Assembly (NCBI RefSeq): GCF_009857835.1
Contig: NZ_WWCL01000002.1
Location: 186,001 to 250,000, forward strand
Reading direction: 5' to 3'
Length of the DNA stretch: 64,000 nt
From: Duganella fentianensis
GTDB lineage: Bacteria > Pseudomonadota > Gammaproteobacteria > Burkholderiales > Burkholderiaceae_D
Below the pieces are notes generated by a model. The model did no database searches. It saw only the letters and a list, made by a program, of their open reading frames with translations, and was not told the DNA's origin. Both the position numbers and the translations under genes were made by a program. Shown here piece after piece: positions 1-8,483 of this stretch (positions within the stretch are counted from its first letter, which is position 1; each line of letters opens with the position of its first letter).

Positions 1-1
1 C

Positions 2-922
2 GACGTGTATGGCGATGACCCTAGCGTCAACCAGTTACAGGACTATACGGCTGACCTGTTCGGCTACGAAGCGGCACTGTTCGCACCATCGGGCACGCAG
101 AGTAATCTGCTAGCCCTGCTGGCGCATTGCGGCCGTGGCGACGAATATCTGGTGGGGCAGGACGCCCACACCTACCGCTACGAAGGCGGCGGTGCGGCGG
201 TGCTGGGTAGCATACAGCCGCAGCCCATCAGCAATCAGCCCGACGGCAGCCTAGCGCTGACCGATATCGCGGCGCAGATCAAGCCGGACGACATCCACTT
301 TGCGCGCACCCGCTTGCTGGCGCTGGAAAACACCATAGGCGGCAAGGTACTGGGGCTTGAATATCTGCAGCAGGCAACGGCACTCGCGCATGAGCGTGGC
401 CTCGCCACCCACCTCGATGGCGCGCGCATCTGCAATGCTGCCGTCAAGCTGGGTGTGAGCCCGCGCGCGGCGGTAGCCGGTTTCGATTCCGTATCTGTAT
501 GCCTGTCCAAAGGGCTGGGCGCGCCGGTCGGTTCGGTGCTGTGCGGGAGCAAGCCACTGATCGCCGAGGCCAAGCGCTGGCGCAAGATGCTGGGCGGTGG
601 CATGCGGCAGGCGGGCATACTGGCCGCCGGCGGCTTGTACGCCTTGCAGCACCAGTACGCGCGACTGGCCGAGGATCACGAGAATGCTGCCTACTTCGCC
701 AGCGAACTGGCCAAGGTCAAGGGCATTACCGTGTCCACGCCGCAGACCAATATTTTCTACGTCGATATTCCGGCCGACGCCTGCCGTGGCCTCAACGACG
801 TACTGCAACTGACCCGTATCCGCGTTTCGATGGCGCCCCGTTTGCGCATCGTCACCCACATGGATACTTCGCGCGACGATATCGAACGCGCCATTACTGT
901 TTTTGGAGATTTCTTCGGATGA
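2..922 (+). CDS. ltaE: Low-specificity L-threonine aldolase, 5' truncated
   Basis: This is a PLP-dependent aldolase that cleaves L-threonine or allo-threonine to glycine and acetaldehyde in the cytoplasm. The frame is already open at the window edge (Asp-Val-Tyr-Gly-Asp-Asp), so the true start lies upstream and roughly the first 30 residues are missing. The beta-eliminating lyase/aldolase family is recognised from FGYEAALFAPSGTQSN, the HLDGAR motif, and SVCLSKGLGAPVGS, whose lysine should carry the PLP Schiff base. The C-terminus is complete. The stop codon overlaps the next gene's ATG (ATGA), so the two are probably translationally coupled. Confidence 0.93.
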   Translation, partial: DVYGDDPSVNQLQDYTADLFGYEAALFAPSGTQSNLLALLAHCGRGDEYLVGQDAHTYRYEGGGAAVLGSIQPQPISNQPDGSLALTDIAAQIKPDDIHFARTRLLALENTIGGKVLGLEYLQQATALAHERGLATHLDGARICNAAVKLGVSPRAAVAGFDSVSVCLSKGLGAPVGSVLCGSKPLIAEAKRWRKMLGGGMRQAGILAAGGLYALQHQYARLAEDHENAAYFASELAKVKGITVSTPQTNIFYVDIPADACRGLNDVLQLTRIRVSMAPRLRIVTHMDTSRDDIERAITVFGDFFG

Positions 923-1662
923 CCGAATCCACCACTGATCAAAGCGTCCGCCTCGCCAAGCGCGTGGCCGAGATGCGTCCCTGCTCGCGCCGCGAAGCCG
1001 AACTGTATATCGAGGGCGGCTACGTCAGCGTGGATGGTGTGGTGGTAGAGGAGGCGGGCGCACGCATCACGCCCGAGCAGGAGATTACGATTGCAGCCGA
1101 TGCGACGCTGCTGGAAGCCGTGCCCGTCACGCTGCTGCTGCATAAGGCGGTCGGCGTGAATGGCGGCATAGGCAAGGACGGCTTGCCGGCGCTGCACCAG
1201 ATCAAGCCTGACACGCTGACGCGCACGGCGCCGTCGCAGCGCTTCCTCAAACGCCATCTGGCCAATCTGGCCCTGACGCTGCCGCTGGAAACGCAGGCCA
1301 GCGGTCTGCTGGTGCTGACGCAGGACTTCCGCGTCAACCGCAAGCTGACGGAAGAAGCGGCACGCATGGAGCAGGAGATTATCGTGGAAGTCGGCGGCGA
1401 GATCGCCGAGAACGGGCTGGCGCTACTCAATCACGGCTTGCCATTCAACGGCAAGCCGCTGCCGCCCATCAAAGTGAGCTGGCAGAACGAGCGCCGTCTG
1501 CGCTTTGCCGTGAAGGGCCCGAAGCCGGGCCAGATCGAACATATGTGCAAGATGGTGGGCCTGAGCGTGGTGGCTATGAAGCGCATCCGGATTGGCCGGA
1601 TTGCCATGTCCAGCCTGCCGCAAGGCGAGTGGCGCTATCTGCAGCCACACGAACGCTTCTAG
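919..1662 (+). CDS. RluF/RsuA-like rRNA pseudouridine synthase family protein with degenerate active site
   Basis: The 247-residue protein has an N-terminal S4 RNA-binding domain (about residues 10-60, with PCSRREAELYIEGGYVSVDG) followed by a pseudouridine synthase fold. The start at 919 was chosen because it overlaps the aldolase stop by ATGA and directly precedes the S4 domain. The family's catalytic motif is normally GRLD followed by GLLLLTND. Here the equivalent stretch reads TLPLETQASGLLVLTQD, so Arg becomes Pro and the catalytic Asp becomes Glu124. RNA binding is likely, but isomerase activity is doubtful. It could be a modified-activity paralogue or an RNA-binding pseudo-enzyme. Confidence 0.8.
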   Translation: MTESTTDQSVRLAKRVAEMRPCSRREAELYIEGGYVSVDGVVVEEAGARITPEQEITIAADATLLEAVPVTLLLHKAVGVNGGIGKDGLPALHQIKPDTLTRTAPSQRFLKRHLANLALTLPLETQASGLLVLTQDFRVNRKLTEEAARMEQEIIVEVGGEIAENGLALLNHGLPFNGKPLPPIKVSWQNERRLRFAVKGPKPGQIEHMCKMVGLSVVAMKRIRIGRIAMSSLPQGEWRYLQPHERF

Positions 1663-1716
1663 GCGCAGCCGCGAGAGCGCGGCCACAGATCAAGGGCTCA
1701 AGCAGGCCAGTGTCGC

Positions 1717-2271
1717 TCAGGCGGCGCTGGCCTGTTTCTTTTTCTTTTGCAGCGGCGGCAGTTGCACCAGACGGGTACCCGTCAGCTTATCGTGCAGGAA
1801 CTGGCGGTCGGCGTCGAGGAAGGCTGTCATGGCCCATGCCAGCACGCCGACGCCGATGGCGCCCAGCGCCTGCCATTTTTCCAGATGCAGCACGGCGCTG
1901 ACGATCAGCGCAGGCAGTACCCACATCCAGCTTAGCAGATAGCGTACGGCAGCCGTCTGCAGCGAAAGATGGGCGTGGCCGGGGCGGATTACTTTGAGCC
2001 GCCAGGTGCGCATAGCCAGCGTCTGGCCTTCACGGCTCCACTGGTGGATGAAGTAGGCACCCAGCACGAGGAACAGCAGGGCCTGACGCGTATGCTCGAG
2101 CGCAGGCGTATGACGGGCCTGCACGATGAATTCGAAAATCAGGAAGGGCAGAAACAGCACGGCGAAAGCCAGCAGGGTTTCGTACACCATGGAGATCAGG
2201 CGGCGGCCCACGCCGGGGTTGGTCATTACAGTTTCGGTAACAGGCGGAGTGGTGGCGGGTTTATTTGACAT
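1717..2271 (-). CDS. RDD family integral membrane protein
   Basis: A 184-residue inner-membrane protein of the RDD family (Arg in helix 1, Asp-Asp in helix 2 in the archetype). Hydrophobic helices are visible near residues 31-51, 64-80 and 110-147. The C-terminus is a basic KKKKQ tail. RDD proteins are poorly characterised; some are proposed ion antiporters. The start overlaps the end of the upstream DUF3106 gene by 11 bases, making it the last gene of a coupled four-gene set beginning with an ECF sigma factor. It converges on the pseudouridine-synthase-like gene. The precise function cannot be deduced. Confidence 0.85.
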   Translation of the reverse strand: MSNKPATTPPVTETVMTNPGVGRRLISMVYETLLAFAVLFLPFLIFEFIVQARHTPALEHTRQALLFLVLGAYFIHQWSREGQTLAMRTWRLKVIRPGHAHLSLQTAAVRYLLSWMWVLPALIVSAVLHLEKWQALGAIGVGVLAWAMTAFLDADRQFLHDKLTGTRLVQLPPLQKKKKQASAA

Positions 2272-3115
2272 TGCTGCTCGTAGGCTGTGCTGCGGCCGGC
2301 GCAGGTGCCGGCGTTATGTTGGAGGCATTCGGAACCGTGGCGCTGTCGCCAGTCGCAGGGCTTGCGGTGCCAGCGGCGTTGACGGCAGCGCTGCCGCCGC
2401 CCGAACTGCTGGCGCTATTCGCGCCGCTGGAACCAGTGGCGCTGCCGGCCGGTGCTACATTGCTGGCGGGAGGCAGCAGCGGAGCAGGAAGCGGCGCTGG
2501 CGGTACTAGTGCCGGGGCACTGGCCGAACCGTTTTCCGTGACCACCAGCGGCTTGATCGGCGCTACCGTCTTGATCTTGCTCTGGGCTGCAGTCGGCAGA
2601 TTGGCCACCTGTGGTTTCACTGTCGCCTTGGCCGCCAGCTGTTTCTTTTCATCGTCCGACAGCTGCTGGTAGGATTCCCATTGCGTGTTCTTCTGCGATG
2701 GGTCGATCTTCTTGGCGCGGGCAAAGTTCTGGCGTACCTGACGGCGTTCTTCCGGCGTCATACGCACCCACTCGCGCATGCGTTCCTGCACGCGGGCCTG
2801 TTCGTCCGGCTTCATCGAGGCGTAGCGCTTGATGATGCCCAGCCATTTCTGCCGGCGCAGCGGCTCCATCTGGTCCCATTCGCCAGCCAGTGGCGCCAGC
2901 GTCTGTTGCTGCTCAGCCGTCAGATCCTTCCAGCGGGTCTTGTCGGCGGTGCTGCCTTTGCCGGCTACACCGAGGGCGCTACCGGCCTTGGCCAGCGGCT
3001 GGGCGATGCCGGGCGGCGCGTCGGGCTGGCTGCCGAACCATAGCAGGCCGGCGGCGGAACCAAGGATCAGCACCAGTGCTACAGAACTCCACTTTGCCTG
3101 ACGACTTAAGGCCAT
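2261..3115 (-). CDS. DUF3106 domain protein, membrane-anchored
   Basis: The 284-residue protein starts with a single N-terminal membrane anchor (about residues 9-28). A charged helical DUF3106 region follows (about 60-165) with LTAEQQQTLAPLAGEW, MKPDEQARVQERM and MTPEERRQVRQNF. The repeated L/M-T/K-x-E-E/Q helical pattern resembles, at low stringency, the LTxxQ helices of Spy/CpxP-like periplasmic proteins. That comparison is inference. The last 120 residues are low-complexity Pro/Ala/Ser/Gly, probably a disordered periplasmic tail. The gene begins 2 bases after the DUF3619 stop and overlaps the RDD gene, so it belongs to the sigma-factor cluster. Confidence 0.82.
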   Translation of the reverse strand: MALSRQAKWSSVALVLILGSAAGLLWFGSQPDAPPGIAQPLAKAGSALGVAGKGSTADKTRWKDLTAEQQQTLAPLAGEWDQMEPLRRQKWLGIIKRYASMKPDEQARVQERMREWVRMTPEERRQVRQNFARAKKIDPSQKNTQWESYQQLSDDEKKQLAAKATVKPQVANLPTAAQSKIKTVAPIKPLVVTENGSASAPALVPPAPLPAPLLPPASNVAPAGSATGSSGANSASSSGGGSAAVNAAGTASPATGDSATVPNASNITPAPAPAAAQPTSSNVK

Positions 3116-3117
3116 AC

Positions 3118-3522
3118 TTATTGCTCGCTTTGATTCAGGTAAGCGTTAAAACCGTGATCCAGATAGGCGGACAGCGGCAGTTCATCGGACAGCACGGCGG
3201 CGTCCAGTTCGGCGATTTCGGCGATATGTTCCTGCTGCTCGTACTGGTAGATGCCGATCAGGCCAGCCACCAGCACCAGCAGGGGCAGGGCCACGCCCAT
3301 GCGGTTGAACCACGAGAACGACCAGTTACCACCCTGAACACCGGCCAGTTCGCTGCGCACGACGGGGGCCGTACGGCGCGCCGCGCCATCCGGTTTCTTG
3401 CGTGCCAGCGCCATCTGGCGTGCCTTGGCCAGCCGGTCAGTGGTGGCAGGTGGCAGATCGTCCAGTTGTTCGTTCAGTGCATGGCGCACTTTGTAAGCGA
3501 AATTCAGCTCTTCGGTGTTCAT
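3118..3522 (-). CDS. DUF3619 protein, candidate anti-sigma factor
   Basis: A 134-residue single-pass membrane protein. The cytoplasmic N-terminal part (MNTEELNFAYKVRHALNEQL) is followed by a Lys/Arg-rich linker, one transmembrane helix around residues 77-98 (GVALPLLVLVAGLIGIYQY), and a short acidic periplasmic tail. The start at 3522 was chosen because its ATG overlaps the sigma-factor stop by 4 bases. Being coupled directly behind an ECF sigma gene and having a small N-cytoplasmic domain plus one membrane helix is the usual layout of an anti-sigma factor. That role is inferred from context, not from a recognised anti-sigma domain. Confidence 0.8.
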   Translation of the reverse strand: MNTEELNFAYKVRHALNEQLDDLPPATTDRLAKARQMALARKKPDGAARRTAPVVRSELAGVQGGNWSFSWFNRMGVALPLLVLVAGLIGIYQYEQQEHIAEIAELDAAVLSDELPLSAYLDHGFNAYLNQSEQ

Positions 3523-4088
3523 AGTGTTATCCCCTTGGCTTTCAGCGTTTCGGCGAGCGCATGCGTTGCTCGGGAGCAATGTGTCTTCACACTGCCTTCC
3601 GAACAACCCATAGCGAGGGCCGTTTCGGCCACGTCCATATCCTGCCAATAACGCATGAGGAAGGCTTCGCGTTGACGCGCAGGCAGTTTTTGCACTTCTG
3701 CATCGATGATTGCCAGCACCTGACCGCGTTCTAACTGGTCTGCGCTGGACTCGGCCGCAGCGCTGCCCTGTTCGGCCGCATAGGACTCAAGTAGATCAAA
3801 ATCTTCGTGGTCGTCGCCGCTGGGACCCATGCCGGAAAACAGGCTGACCCAGGTATTGCGCACTTTTTCCCTGCGGAAATAATCGAGGATGGTGGTCTGG
3901 AGTATGCGCTGGAACAGCATGGGCAGTTCGGCTGCCGGTTTGTCGCCGTACTTTTCGGCAAGCTTGATCATCGCGTCCTGCACGATATCAAGCGCCGATT
4001 CATCCTTGCGGACGGCATACACGGCTTGTTTATAGGCCCGGCGTTCGACGCTTTCGAGGAAGTCGGATAATTCTTTGTCTGTGGCCAT
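3519..4088 (-). CDS. ECF-type RNA polymerase sigma factor
   Basis: A 189-residue sigma-70 family protein of extracytoplasmic-function size. Region 2 is seen in ESALDIVQDAMIKLAEKYG and the following LFQRILQTTILDYFRR. Region 4 is seen in LPARQREAFLMRYWQDM plus the helix-turn-helix AETALAMGCSEGSVKTHCSRA. An acidic linker rich in Glu, Ser and Ala separates the two (about residues 90-120). It heads a minus-strand cluster with DUF3619, DUF3106 and RDD genes at spacings of -4, 2 and -11 bases. Its regulon cannot be read from this window. Confidence 0.9.
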   Translation of the reverse strand: MATDKELSDFLESVERRAYKQAVYAVRKDESALDIVQDAMIKLAEKYGDKPAAELPMLFQRILQTTILDYFRREKVRNTWVSLFSGMGPSGDDHEDFDLLESYAAEQGSAAAESSADQLERGQVLAIIDAEVQKLPARQREAFLMRYWQDMDVAETALAMGCSEGSVKTHCSRATHALAETLKAKGITL

Positions 4089-4591
4089 GCGTAGTGGGAT
4101 AAGCTCGCCGGAAAGCCGGCGCTGGGCCGCTTAGGCGGCTCTGGAACTGAGCGCATGCTAGCAAAAAATAGTCCTTTCTGCAGACTTTTCGCCGCAGCCT
4201 CGCAAGAAAATGCTGCGATGCCGCGTATTTTTCCAATTATCCCTTGCTCAAACGCGCACGGCGGTGTACCGTATGGGACGCTTTGAACACCCCGAAGCTA
4301 AAGGTCAGATCGCCGCTGGCACACAACGCCGCAATCGATCCGACGCGCTTTCATATGTAGGCAGTTTGTTCTAACCCGCGCCACAAGCGCGAGAGGTATG
4401 TACAACCACTACAGACAGATCTCGCCAACGAGTTTGCGTTGAGCACCGCTTTGCACGTCACTACGGTTGACGGAAGAGGCTGGTGTATTCGCATCAAAGA
4501 CAGGGGTGCAGGTCCAAGCTGTAGCGGTATCCATACTTCGCCAGGAAAGAACATCCGATCAATCTCCAATGGACCTTGAAAGGAATGTTTC
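4089..4591. other. Intergenic region upstream of ilvB and of the sigma-factor cluster
   Basis: This 503-base gap separates the divergently transcribed sigma gene and ilvB and must hold both promoters. I found no convincing coding sequence. A 14-codon open frame with a modest ribosome site begins at 4398, but it has no run of Ile, Leu or Val codons, so it does not look like a branched-chain attenuator peptide. The ilvB ribosome-binding site (GAAAGGAA) lies at about 4578-4585. No clear terminator hairpin was recognised. Confidence 0.5.
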
Positions 4592-6328
4592 ATGAATACC
4601 GAAGCAACGCAGGGAGCAAATCTGCTCACTGGCGCGGAAATACTTGTCCGCTGCTTGGCTGACGAAGGCGTAGAACACGTCTTTGGCTATCCAGGTGGTG
4701 CGGTACTGTACATTTACGACGCCATCTTCAAACAAGACAAATTCCAACACGTACTGGTGCGACACGAGCAGGCTGCGATACACGCTGCCGACGCCTATTC
4801 GCGCAGTTCCGATAAAGTTGGTGTAGCGCTGGTAACGTCCGGTCCGGGCGTGACGAATGCCGTTACAGGTCTTTCTACCGCTTACATGGATTCCATCCCT
4901 ATGGTGGTGATTTCGGGCCAGGTGCCTAGTCACGCTATCGGTCAGGATGCCTTCCAGGAATGCGACACGGTCGGTATTACCCGCCCCGTGGTCAAGCACA
5001 ATTTCCTCGTCAAAGACGTCAAGGATTTGGCGGAAACCGTCAAGAAAGCCTTCTACATCGCCCGTACCGGCCGTCCAGGCCCCGTGCTGGTGGATATTCC
5101 GAAGGATATCTCGATGCATAAAACGACGTATTCCTACCCGAAAGAGGTAGAAATGCGTTCGTACAAACCGGTCGACAAAGGTCACGCCGGTCAGATCCGC
5201 AAAGCTGTGCAACTGCTGCTGCAGGCCGAACGCCCGATGATCTACACGGGTGGTGGCGTGATCCTGGCGCATGCGTCGCCGGAACTGAACAAGCTGGTCG
5301 ATAAACTCGGCTTCCCCGTCACCAACACCCTGATGGGTCTGGGCGCCTACCGCGCCAGCGACGACAAATTCGTCGGTATGCCGGGTATGCACGGGACCTA
5401 TGAAGCGAATATGGCGATGCAGCATTGCGACGTCCTGATCGCCATCGGCGCCCGTTTCGACGACCGCGTGATCGGTAATCCGAAACACTTTGCTACCAAC
5501 CCGCGCAAGATCATTCACGTCGATATCGACCCGTCGTCGATCTCGAAACGCGTGAAAGTGGACATTCCTATCGTCGGTAACGTCAAAGACGTGCTGATCG
5601 AGTTCCTGTCCCAGCTCGACGCTGCCGATGCCAAGCCGAATGCGCCTGCGCTGAAGAACTGGTGGAAGCAGATCAACGAATGGCGTGGCCGCGAGTGCCT
5701 GAAATTCGCTCCGTCCGATCTGGTGATCAAGCCGCAATCGGTGGTGCAGAAACTGTGGGAAGTGACCAAGGGCGATGCCTTCATCACTTCCGACGTGGGC
5801 CAGCACCAGATGTGGGCTGCGCAGTACTACCCGTTCGATAAGCCTAAGCGCTGGGTCAACTCCGGTGGTCTGGGCACCATGGGCGTGGGTCTGCCATACG
5901 CCATGGGCGTGCAGATGGCCAATCCGGATGCCACCGTAGCCTGTATCACGGGCGAAGGTTCGATCCAGATGTGTATCCAGGAACTGGCGACCTGCAAACA
6001 GTATCACCTGACGCCGAAGATCATCATGCTGAACAACCGCTTCCTCGGCATGGTACGTCAGTGGCAACAGATCGATTACGGTTCGCGTTACTCGGAATCG
6101 TATATGGATTCGCTGCCTAACTTCGAGAAGCTGGCCGAGGCCTATGGCCACGTCGGTATGCGTATCGAAAAACCCGGTGATGTGGACGGCGCACTGCGTG
6201 ACGCCTTCGCCATGAAAGACAAGCTGGTCTTCATGAACTTCATCACGGATCAATCGGAAAACGTCTGGCCGATGGTGAAAGCGGGCAAAGGGCTCTCTGA
6301 AATGCTGTTGGGTTCGGAGGACTTATAA
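4592..6328 (+). CDS. ilvB: Acetolactate synthase, large catalytic subunit
   Basis: This ThDP-dependent enzyme condenses two pyruvates, or pyruvate and 2-oxobutyrate, as the first common step of valine, leucine and isoleucine synthesis. The 578 residues have the expected three-domain order. The N-terminal pyrimidine-binding domain has GYPGGAVLYIYD and the catalytic glutamate in VRHEQAA. The C-terminal diphosphate domain has GEGSIQMCIQELAT ending at LNN; its GEG replaces the textbook GDG. RQWQQIDYGSRYSESY near the end is typical of anabolic AHAS. It is separated by one base from the regulatory subunit gene and heads ilvBHC. Confidence 0.97.
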   Translation: MNTEATQGANLLTGAEILVRCLADEGVEHVFGYPGGAVLYIYDAIFKQDKFQHVLVRHEQAAIHAADAYSRSSDKVGVALVTSGPGVTNAVTGLSTAYMDSIPMVVISGQVPSHAIGQDAFQECDTVGITRPVVKHNFLVKDVKDLAETVKKAFYIARTGRPGPVLVDIPKDISMHKTTYSYPKEVEMRSYKPVDKGHAGQIRKAVQLLLQAERPMIYTGGGVILAHASPELNKLVDKLGFPVTNTLMGLGAYRASDDKFVGMPGMHGTYEANMAMQHCDVLIAIGARFDDRVIGNPKHFATNPRKIIHVDIDPSSISKRVKVDIPIVGNVKDVLIEFLSQLDAADAKPNAPALKNWWKQINEWRGRECLKFAPSDLVIKPQSVVQKLWEVTKGDAFITSDVGQHQMWAAQYYPFDKPKRWVNSGGLGTMGVGLPYAMGVQMANPDATVACITGEGSIQMCIQELATCKQYHLTPKIIMLNNRFLGMVRQWQQIDYGSRYSESYMDSLPNFEKLAEAYGHVGMRIEKPGDVDGALRDAFAMKDKLVFMNFITDQSENVWPMVKAGKGLSEMLLGSEDL

Positions 6329-6329
6329 C

Positions 6330-6821
6330 ATGCGACACATTATCTCTGTCTTGCTGGAAAACGAAGCCGGCGCGCTGTCGCGCGTGGTGGGCCTGTTCTC
6401 GGCCCGCGGCTACAACATCGAAACACTGACGGTTGCGCCAACCGAAGATGCCACCCTGTCGCGGATGACGATCGTCACCACCGGCTCGGACGACATCATC
6501 GAACAGATCACCAAGCACCTGAACCGCCTGATCGAGGTGGTGAAGGTGGTGGATCTGACGGAAGGCCAGCACATCGAACGTGAACTGATGCTGATCAAGG
6601 TGCGCGCCGTAGGTAAGGAGCGTGAAGAAATGAAGCGTACGGCGGACATCTTCCGCGGCCGCATCATCGACGTCACGGAAAAGACCTACACGATAGAACT
6701 GACGGGGGCCAAGTCCAAGCTGGACGCCTTCATCGACTCGATCGACCGTACTGCCATCCTCGAAACGGTACGTACCGGCGGTTCCGGTATCGGCCGCGGC
6801 GAACGCATCCTCAAAGTGTAA
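6330..6821 (+). CDS. ilvH: Acetolactate synthase, small regulatory subunit
   Basis: The 163-residue regulatory subunit binds the catalytic subunit and confers feedback inhibition by valine. The N-terminal ACT domain (MRHIISVLLENEAGALSRVV, then GLFSARGYNIETLTVAPTED) occupies about residues 1-75. The C-terminal ALS_ss_C domain contains DIFRGRIIDVTEKTYTIELT. Length and motifs match IlvH/IlvN proteins. The gene follows ilvB by one base and precedes ilvC by 24 bases, in one operon. Confidence 0.97.
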   Translation: MRHIISVLLENEAGALSRVVGLFSARGYNIETLTVAPTEDATLSRMTIVTTGSDDIIEQITKHLNRLIEVVKVVDLTEGQHIERELMLIKVRAVGKEREEMKRTADIFRGRIIDVTEKTYTIELTGAKSKLDAFIDSIDRTAILETVRTGGSGIGRGERILKV

Positions 6822-7862
<1,041 letters not shown>

Positions 7863-7883
7863 GCTAGCTTTGCGCTAACTTAA

Positions 7884-7917
7884 AACGGGGCAGGCCGCAG
7901 GGTCTGCCCCGTTTTTA
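7884..7917 (+). terminator. Rho-independent terminator of ilvBHC
   Basis: A perfect GC-rich stem (ACGGGGCAG paired with CTGCCCCGT) is followed by a T tract. It sits 21 bases after the ilvC stop and separates the operon from the convergent hicAB pair. Confidence 0.92.
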
Positions 7918-7936
7918 TTTGCGATCCAGTTTTAGA

Positions 7937-8215
7937 CTATTTGACACCTTGCTCTGTCAGGGCTTGATAGGCGTTGAGTCTGGGCAATTCCAGTGCGGAT
8001 GGACGAACGGTTTTCTGACCCGTTGCCGCTTGGCTGGCTAGCGGTAGTGGCTTGCCAGCATCGACGTAAAACGACAGCCCTGTTTCCAGTGCATCGACGG
8101 CTTTGCTTAGTGCGTCTTCTTCATTGATGCCAAAGGTGATGGCTTCAGGTACGTCGGCGAAAGTCACCAGTACGCTGCCATCATCCGGCGTTAGTGTGAC
8201 GGGATAGTCAAACAT
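7937..8215 (-). CDS. hicB: HicB-family antitoxin
   Basis: The 92-residue protein begins with the HicB partial RNase H fold (MFDYPVTLTPDDGSVLVTF, then DVPEAITFGINEEDAL and ALETGLSFYVDAGKPLPLAS). Its role would be to bind and neutralise the HicA mRNA interferase and to repress the operon. The ribosome site is AAGGAAAAGAA directly before the ATG. It lies 9 bases after the hicA stop, in the standard hicA-hicB order. No clear C-terminal DNA-binding domain is evident, though the tail PSALELPRLNAYQAL may contact DNA. Confidence 0.88.
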   Translation of the reverse strand: MFDYPVTLTPDDGSVLVTFADVPEAITFGINEEDALSKAVDALETGLSFYVDAGKPLPLASQAATGQKTVRPSALELPRLNAYQALTEQGVK

Positions 8216-8224
8216 TTCTTTTCC

Positions 8225-8404
8225 TTACTTCAATCCAAGCTGGCGCTTGATGGCTGCTTCCAGTCCTTTGCCCAGTTCAGCGTTGCCGTGCATGGGCAGG
8301 GTAGATTGCCTGCCATTGAGAAAGACTTTCAGATGCGAGCCTTTGCCGAGTTGAAAAGTTGCTCCCTGTCGCTCCAGCCACTTCTTCATCTGCTTGGCAT
8401 TCAT
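8225..8404 (-). CDS. hicA: HicA-family mRNA interferase toxin
   Basis: This 59-residue gene is easy to miss because it is short. Its translation begins MNAKQMKKWLERQGATFQLG and continues KGSHLKVFLNGRQSTLPMHG. These are the double-stranded RNA-binding-like fold of HicA, with the catalytic histidine at position 24 in GSHLK and the conserved PMHG. HicA toxins cut mRNA and tmRNA in a ribosome-independent way. It is directly followed by hicB, confirming a type II toxin-antitoxin pair. The ribosome site upstream of the ATG is weak, which may keep toxin expression low. Confidence 0.88.
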   Translation of the reverse strand: MNAKQMKKWLERQGATFQLGKGSHLKVFLNGRQSTLPMHGNAELGKGLEAAIKRQLGLK

Positions 8405-8483
8405 GCAGAAAAGCTTAGCAGATATGTGGCATCCCGGAAGCCAGATGCACCAGCATTGTTGATGCTTGTCTGGTAGTCGGAAA

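Noticed and set aside
1669..1682. CCGCG-AGAG-CGCGG hairpin between convergent genes as a terminator.
   Set aside because: The stem is only five pairs and no T tract follows on either strand.
4398..4442. Possible 14-residue leader peptide for ilvB attenuation.
   Set aside because: It has one Ile and one Leu codon and no run of branched-chain codons, and no terminator/antiterminator pair could be seen before ilvB.
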